Shown: positions 57,041 to 64,000 of the stretch, in pieces
Layout of the letters: each line of letters begins with the position of its first letter
Numbering within the stretch: position 1 is the stretch's first letter
NCBI GenBank assembly: GCA_902728285.1
Contig: CACVBU010000274.1
Coordinates: forward strand, 1,441,132-1,505,131
Reading direction: 5' to 3'
DNA: 64,000 nucleotides
Source of the DNA: Clytia hemisphaerica
Lineage: Eukaryota > Cnidaria > Hydrozoa > Leptothecata > Clytiidae
Made by a program: the position numbers and the translations under genes
Notes under the pieces: generated by a model
Database searches by the model: none
The model's input: only the letters and a program-made list of their open reading frames with translations
Told to the model about the DNA's origin: nothing

Positions 57041-59087
57041 GGAAAATCCCATTGTCTGTTTTTCAAATGCGAAAGGTTACCATGATTTAAAAACAAAACG
57101 TCGGACTTAACGTCAGATTTAAATAACGGTCTCAAAATATTTTTAAATATTTTTCTCCCCTAAAACTTAGCCAAAGTGGCGAATCGCCAACATTTAAGAT
57201 AAAAGACTGGGTAGAAATACCATGTAGGGATTTCAATAGGGAATGAAATTTGTGACTAGGATACCTTGTGATGCTAATGTTAAGCAGTCTAACGTTTAAG
57301 CACTTGAAATACTGTTTTCTTACGGATCTCCTCTTTCAAGGAGAATATTTGAATTCGAATAACTAGCAGTTCCAAAGTAGCGAGTACCTCACCAAAGAAA
57401 CTAGATTTTTCATTCCGTTTCTTGGTGAGTTCTATTCTGACGCATTTTGAAAAATAAAAGCCTTTCGAGTGCTTTGACGCAAATTCGATTTTTCCGGAAA
57501 CCTGCTCCAAACATTCGAAAAAGTCGCAAAGTGGAATAGACGTTAATTGCGTAGAAAAAACGCGGGTAACGTCTAGTATAGGCTAGTTCTAAAGCGAATG
57601 TTTAGGGTTTTAGAACTCATTGACGGCGAAACATAAGCTAGACGTTTGAATCAACTGTTAATCGGTGTTGAATTGCGCACAAGAAATCCGTGGATGGAAG
57701 ATGAGATCGTTTTGAGCAAACAGTCGACTGAAGATCAATCAAACCAAAGGATATCCAAAAGGACTGAGTCAAAAATTGCGGAACTAAGATCACTTGACAA
57801 AAACCGTTCTTTGAACTTCACCGCTCAATTCTAAGTTCCGCATTTTGATTTTTCAAAGAGAGGTTTGGTGATTGTGAACGTGTTGTGTGTGAGCTTTGCG
57901 TGTGGCCAGACTTTCTATAGTTACATCATCTATTGAAACGCGAAAAGCACACGCTTAATTCATACCCTCACGTCATTGTAACGCGTGGTAGGAAAGAAAA
58001 CAAGGACTTTTATACTTTGTCGATAATTCTCACATGGTTTATGTCTTTTAAAGCCCAGCTACCTATGAACTAGACAGAACATGGAAAGAACAGAGAGTGG
58101 AAGATATAAGGACCTCGTAACAGTAATAGCTTTTCGTACTAAGTTGTTCGAATTGTTCATCATTCCTTGGGAAAATAATCAGAGTATTTATCAATGTGAA
58201 AATGCGCTACTTGAATAATAGTGGAATTTTTTCATCGAAGCTTTTGTCGTTCTCAAGGAGTGGGAACTACAATCATGCACTTTAATGTTTGAGAAAAATA
58301 CTGTAAAATGCTGGAAAAAGAATGGAATTGTCCCCCTTCCCCAGTGACAATGTTTAGTGCAACCGGCCTTCCCACCGATATTTCCAATGCGTTCAGAACG
58401 TTCAGAAGCCGTATGCTTCATTCAGTTCATGGGTCTATATAAATGAAATAGCAGAGTAGAAATATTGATATAGTTGGCATATAATTCATTACTTTACGCG
58501 TACAGAAAGTTTATACATTTTTTAATAAGACACTGTCGAAAAAAAATTTAAATAAAGAATAATATAGATTTTTCTTTTTTCTCTTTATCATATGTAATCT
58601 AGTTTAGACTGATTACCCCTGAGAGGGTACGGCTATACAAAAAAGAGGTATTTTGTAGCTTTACTAAGGTTTGAGTTTCCTTTCATATAGAACAAAGTAC
58701 CGCGTGGTCGCGTAAGGCGGATTACTGACGTTTGAAGATCGACATGAGGCAAATTCAGGTTTTTTTCATGTCGTTTTTCGAACGTCTTGTAAACGTAGCG
58801 ACTTTGTATTTTAACTTGTTGAAAATGGTGGACACTGACAGTGTATACGTTAGACGCTCGCGCTGTATAGTAAACTCGACCTTTTCTATGAGCAGAGGGG
58901 AAAGGAATAACGCGTTCTGAGTATTTTTGAGAGATGTACTGGAAGCAATCGAAACGAAATCGAAAAGTCTCCTCTTCGGTATTTTGTTTTTATTTCTAAA
59001 ATTAATGTTTTTTTTACCGATTTTTGAATGAAATCCCGTCAACACGAGATTTCGCGTAAAAACAGGTCCAGGTCGAAATACCAAGAT
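57041..59087. other. Gene-free stretch
   Basis: Upstream (5') side of the CASD1-like gene. I looked for its N-terminal exons and found none I can support. Several short frames are without motifs. Confidence 0.45.
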
Positions 59088-59325
59088 ATAAGAACAAACT
59101 ATATAAGAACATAAGGCTTCGATGGCCAAAATGTTAAGAACAAGTTAAGAATATTTTAAGGCTTTGGGGGCTCTAAAACACCCGATTTCTTAGGAAAATA
59201 GCCAAAAATACTCACAAAATTGGGAAAATAAGAACATGTTGAAAATATTTTTAGGCTTGAAACTCAAAAATTTAAGAACACCCGAAGGCTTTGAAAATTT
59301 TGGATGTTCTTATAAAAAAAACGCG
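59088..59325. mobile_element. CACGTTTTTT MITE copy F, left end lost
   Basis: The body from ATAAGAACAAACTATATAAG onward is very close to copy D; the right end TTCTTATAAAAAAAACGCG is followed by TA. The left terminal dozen bases have been replaced. Confidence 0.7.
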
Positions 59326-60547
59326 TATGCCCAAACTTCCAATACCTAAAGTCTTAGCAGTACCTAACGTATTTCTACTCTTTTTTGTCTGGTATGGAAA
59401 TCTTTTTTCTTTTTTAATCAAATTTTATACATTTTTTTCTTTATTTTAATTTTTATATAAACAAAAAATTGATTCGGTAAAGATCAAAAAATTGTATCTA
59501 TTATTCATAATGCTAAAGTTGATACCCTAATTAAGCCGCACGGGATTTGAGGGTAATTTTCTCACTAATCAAAACTAAGACACTGTGCTTTAAACCACCG
59601 CGGGGAAGCGTTAAGACTTCTAAATAAGGCAATGTTAGCCTTCAACAGTGTTTCATTTGAGATGTTAATATATGAAGAAATTCAGAGTTGTTTCTTAAAG
59701 GGGTAGAGAAGTTAAGGTCTCTGCAATGGTGTGTACATGTTAGTCGCAGGATACTCATTTTGGCTTGATTTAAGCTCCACCTCGGTGGGTCTTTTTAGGT
59801 CTGACAGCGATGCAACCATTTTCCAAGCGTTTCAACAAAATGGTTATACAATGGAAAAATTAGACACAGACTACGTAGAAAAGAAGGAAAATTTTGATAG
59901 AGTTAATTAATCATCATACTATGGGTTTCATGTATTGTTTACATGAGAATTTTATCATGTGCGGCACACACGGCACTTCACAAAATCACAAAAGAACGGG
60001 GAAAACTACCAAACATTATATTTTGCAAGTAAACTGGAACTGCTCATCAGTAATATGATGCATTGCATTATGGTCAAACTTACTAAAATAAAAATAATAT
60101 AAGATGTTTAAGAGTTTCAATACACCACTTAAGAGTTGGAAGGCTTTATTGATGGACGGGAGTATCACAACGTGCTCTATGCTCTATAAAGAATGCAATC
60201 ATTATGATTTTTTTTGAAGTACTTACTTTCAGGTTGTCAATATATTGCGGTAGTTCTGTGTGGAAATGTAAGACAATGTCTAATGTTAGGAACACTTTTA
60301 CTGATTTTACTACTGAAGAGGAATATGGCTAGAGATATAAAATTGAGATTAGTTAGGAAAATGAAGAAAAATTCATTTTATTCGTTCCTAATTCATTCTG
60401 AAAATTTGAAGTGTAGAGTCGATATAAAAACAAACTTTTTGTCAAAGGGGATTTAGTCAAGTGTATTTTGGCTTATTTATTTGTAGGAAAGATTTTAGGA
60501 TATTTTTGGTATTATTTGATCGTTATTGTAGGTAGTGTGATCTTAAG
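59326..60547. other. Gene-free stretch
   Basis: AT-rich sequence without a recognisable gene. Confidence 0.45.
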
Positions 60548-60669
60548 ATGAAAAGTCAATATTATGGTCAAATGGTTTTGGTGACAAAAGAGAAAATGAG
60601 AAGAAGATTTATTTATTTGATTTTGTTGATCATTTTGCAATTGAGAATGTTGACTGGACAGCAATGGAT
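60548..60669 (+). CDS. Candidate first exon with a signal peptide or signal anchor
   Basis: ATG at 60548 opens 40 codons, MKSQYYGQMVLVTKEKMRRR followed by FIYLILLIILQLRMLTGQQW, ending at donor GTAAGT (60670). A second ATG just before RRRFIYLILLIILQL would give a classic cleavable signal sequence. No following exon can be tied to it in the window, so the protein family is unknown and this may be chance. Confidence 0.3.
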
Positions 60670-60670
60670 G

Positions 60671-62648
60671 TAAGTTCCTTTTTTTATACAAGACTGCGAA
60701 AGGTGGCACACATATAGATAGGCGCCACTCACATATCGATTTTTCTCACGACTAACGTCAAATTGACGCGAGAGGGTGGGGGTAAGAGACCGTGGACTTC
60801 ATCGTGGGAAAATTTGATATGTGAGTGTCCCCTGACTGAATGATTTTATAATAAGGGGAAAGCCGGTCTTATAAACCACGTCTACTAGGTAATTCTTGAT
60901 TTCCACCAGTTCCTAGTGGGGCGGGGGGATCTTTCCCATATAATCCGGCTTCATTCATATCTTGGCTTCATGGCAATTAGATTCTCTGGAGGCTACACAT
61001 TTATAGTAGGTAGGGTTTTCGAAGTTGAAGTAATTCGAACTCGACAAGAATATTTTCCACAGGTGAATAATATTTCACGTTCTACATTAGATTTAAAATT
61101 CAAACGCTCAGGGTCTGGGATAAGAAAGCTTCCCACTACATAAAAAGGATTCTATAATATGGGGAGCTTAGTCCGTTTTATGAGTAATCGGTCTAAAAAC
61201 AACAAAATAAAGAATTCGCGACAATGCAATTTTAGATGGAACTCACACAGATATAATAAGCGGCTTATGGTACCATACCGGTTATAGCTTTTCGCAAATT
61301 TTACGAATTTCGCGGATTTGTCTTTTGCGGAATTTACGATACACTGCCATTTCCGAAAAAAGTTCTAATTCACAAAAGTCTATTAGTTTTCAATTTGAAT
61401 CTTTTTAAAATGTTGCCGTATTTGGGAAATAGTCTTCCAAGAATACGTAATAGTTATCGGACATTTACGAGTACAATATGAGAAATATTTTACGAGCTCC
61501 GAGATTTTTCCGTACAATATTTTCCGAGCCTTTAGGCGAGGAAAATATACGGGAAATCCGGAACGAGTGAAATATTTCCATATTATACGAGCAAATGTCT
61601 GATAACTAGTTTATCGGTGACCCAAAAAATACACTTTTTGTGTTGGAAAAAAGCGTAGGCCATTTTTGTAGCAAAGTGACGTTAGATTGCTGCTTACCGC
61701 TACAATGCAACAACATCTTTCGTCAATTTATATTTTTACATGTAAAATACAAGATATATTGTACTTGTACAAATCAGATTGCAGATATTTTTTGGATCAC
61801 CGATAAGAGGTCATATCAAATATGGTAATGACAATAGGTCAAAAAAGATAAAACCCTTTTTACGGTTCATTTTGAATGACCTTGGAAACTTTTCACTTTC
61901 CAATTGTACGTCACTTTCAGTAGCGTGATGGTAAGAAGTAGTATCCCAAACCATTAGCTGATCCCTTTTCTGGAGAGGGCGCCGAAAGACAAAGTAAAAG
62001 GATTTAATTTTTTCTTTTTCGCACCAAAATTTGAAAAAGATTTTGCACCCACTTCTTAATAGGAGGGCAACCAAGTCATAGCTCTACCAGTCATAGTCAA
62101 GCCACCGTGAGACTAGTTATAATGAAAGGCTCTTCATTCAGATGAGATGGAGTTTTTATAAGATTTAGAAGACTTTAATAATTGGTCATTTGAAGTAATA
62201 GAAATGACGCGTTCTCTAGAAAAAAGTAACAAAATTGTTTTATTACTGGTTAACGACCAACCAAATCAAATAAGAGCTTGTAAAACTCTATCTTGTCCCT
62301 CTTCATCGGGGTGTTCGAAATCATCTGATTCTTATTTTTATTACAATACCTGACGAAAACAAGTTAAGAACTGACTGACGCATTATGCTTTGTATTTTTT
62401 TGGAGGAGTCAATCTTTCAGTGTGGTTATGTGAGAGTTGTTTCAGCAAAATATAAGGTAGAGAAACTTTGGCAAAAGCGTAGAACATAAACCGCAAACTG
62501 AAAGAGCTATCTTTTTATTAAGAAACACACTGAATTGGCTAAATGTTTTATTAAAATGTCTAAATTCAACTATCATCAATTTATACCTCGGGGAAAGATA
62601 CTCATTGATTCGAGTTCCAGCGAAAATACTTGCACCCATTGAGTTTAA
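60671..62648. other. Gene-free stretch
   Basis: Includes a block at 61280-61570 of 'tttacg/cggaaa' motifs in both orientations that may be repeat-derived. No supported gene. Confidence 0.4.
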
Positions 62649-62767
62649 AGCCCGAAGGGCTAGAGTCGAATCTCTAATCTTCCAGAGGCAAGAAAAAGTG
62701 AAACTTAATTCTCATCCAAAGTGGCTTCATTTCCCATCCAGGAGTCTCGAGTCTAGCCCTTCGGGCT
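62649..62767. repeat. Small inverted repeat AGCCCGAAGGGCTAGAGTCGA
   Basis: The left arm at 62649 is mirrored (one mismatch) by 'tcgagtctagcccttcgggct' ending 62767; 119 bp in total, MITE-like. Confidence 0.6.
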
Positions 62768-64000
62768 TGGAAGTCAATGCTAACTAAGACTCATAATTCA
62801 ATATAGCAAAGAAGGTTAAAGTTTTCATGTGAAACTTATTTTTGATAAAGGATATCTCAAATATTTTGTCCTATAGAGGAAAAAGAATCACCGGGCAGAG
62901 TGAAGCAGTGACATACAGCTCTGAACTGTAAGGGGGGAGAGGTAACAAATCGAGAAAATCTGATTATTCATTTCGAATGTAGTAACGATATGTTTTTAGG
63001 ATTAAATTTCGATCTAGTTTACCGATTGATGATCCAACTACGAAAAAATTCCAATTTTTAACATCCTCGTGCCAAATATTGTACCTCTATTTAGATTTTT
63101 TCGTAGCGACAAATTGAATTTTCTAGCACTTTCATCAGCAATTTAAAAAGATCCGAATTATATACCGTATTTCATTTGTCCTCTATTAAGCGCCGCACCT
63201 TAATTTTTAGTTATGAAAAAACCACCGCCCTCTAACCGTCGCCCTCCAATAAGATAAAACCAAGAAAATCACGAGAATATATGGTACACCTACTAAGTGA
63301 AATTATTTAAACCAAGGCAAGAATGGCGACTTGGGTGTCACTAGGACGAACGTTTAACAATGGAGCGAGGATAACTGCTAAAACTGTTTCCTCAAGAACG
63401 GAAAATATATCGGAGCTGATGTGATGTGATGAATTTTAGGTACACTGTCGCGAGAATAGCTCTCTGCCATGGTAAACGATTTTCAGATATAATTTCTTTT
63501 CGGACTTTTTTATACTGGGATAAACCACATCGACAAACCGTCGCTGTATCTAAGGAGGATGGGTTTGAGTTTACAAGGGTCGAGAAACGTAACTAGCACT
63601 AAATTTGACGTCTTTGGGCCCTTGGTTCAATGTTTTTGCCACCCTTAGAAAGACTATTTTCACAGAATTTAGTCCAAATTTCAAGAATTTATGACCCTTC
63701 GAGGGTAATTTTTTTGTAATTTTAGAGCCCTTACAGAGACTCGATTGCTTTTTAATGCTTCAACTATCGAGATGGATACCATATTTTGCTCTTACAAAGA
63801 GATGCTTATACAAAAACATTTTGAAGGCATTTTAAAAGAGTACTTGAACTAAAAATGTCCCTTTTACATCAAGAGCGTTCATAAGAAGGATCTTACTAAG
63901 TATACTTCAACCTGACATGTTTATGAAAGCCATATGACTCAACATGCCAAAACAAAAAACAAAACACAGAATGTATGGTGTAGTTCTACTCCTAGACTAA
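62768..64000. other. Gene-free right end, one weak candidate start at 63323
   Basis: ATG at 63323 in a good context (aagaATGG) opens MATWVSLGRTFNNGARITAK, Arg/Ser/Thr-rich and free of acidic residues like a mitochondrial presequence. It stops after 33 codons without a clear donor. Nothing else is recognisable. Confidence 0.3.

Noticed and set aside
57289..57510. N-terminal exon of the CASD1-like gene on the minus strand
   Set aside because: The frame (GKIEFASKHSKGFYFSKCVRIEL) has no similarity I can see to the CASD1 luminal domain and no GDS-R motif.
62649..62767. Hairpin as a transcription terminator
   Set aside because: 119-bp MITE-like inverted repeat in an animal genome; no U-run context or neighbouring gene end.

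Overview
This is a eukaryotic, intron-rich, AT-rich animal window, most likely from a medusozoan cnidarian. The lineage call rests on two genes: a small secreted protein with a minicollagen-type Cys-rich domain next to Gly-Pro-Pro triplets (a cnidarian nematocyst hallmark), and a nuclear receptor of the NR3 (ER/ERR-like) group resembling the NR3E receptors reported from medusozoans. The species cannot be fixed from sequence alone.

Layout. 916-17742 (+): an eight-exon protein-L-isoaspartate O-methyltransferase gene (PCMT1-like, 227 aa). Its intron 5 (5582-15950) is occupied by a tandem array of about 616-bp units. Each unit carries a U4 spliceosomal snRNA gene on the same strand as the host: 15 full-length copies and one 5'-truncated copy, with PSE-like upstream elements. 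The array is the most striking feature of the window. 17.9-38.7 kb: no convincing host gene, but many mobile elements, including a three-level nested TIR insertion (18770-20413), a non-LTR retrotransposon remnant, TTAA- and hAT-type MITEs, and a doubly nested TA-flanked set (34698-36044). 38809-41432 (+): the NR3-like nuclear receptor. 44273-44650 (+): a bursicon/glycoprotein-hormone-like cystine-knot hormone in one exon. 46063-48604 (+): a calmodulin-like EF-hand protein. 49334-50501 (-): the minicollagen-like gene with two tandemly duplicated first exons. 51095-56165 (-): the membrane part of a CASD1-like sialate O-acetyltransferase, whose N-terminal catalytic domain is not seen. 56.2-64 kb: repeats and two weak candidate first exons.

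A TA-flanked MITE family with ends close to CACGTTTTTTATAAGAAC has at least six copies here, two of them in one nested structure. The genes are ordinary single animal loci rather than an operon. The only visible functional coupling is the U4 array lying inside a transcribed intron. Exon boundaries were read by eye from GT/AG sites, frame and family similarity; nothing was computed or searched.
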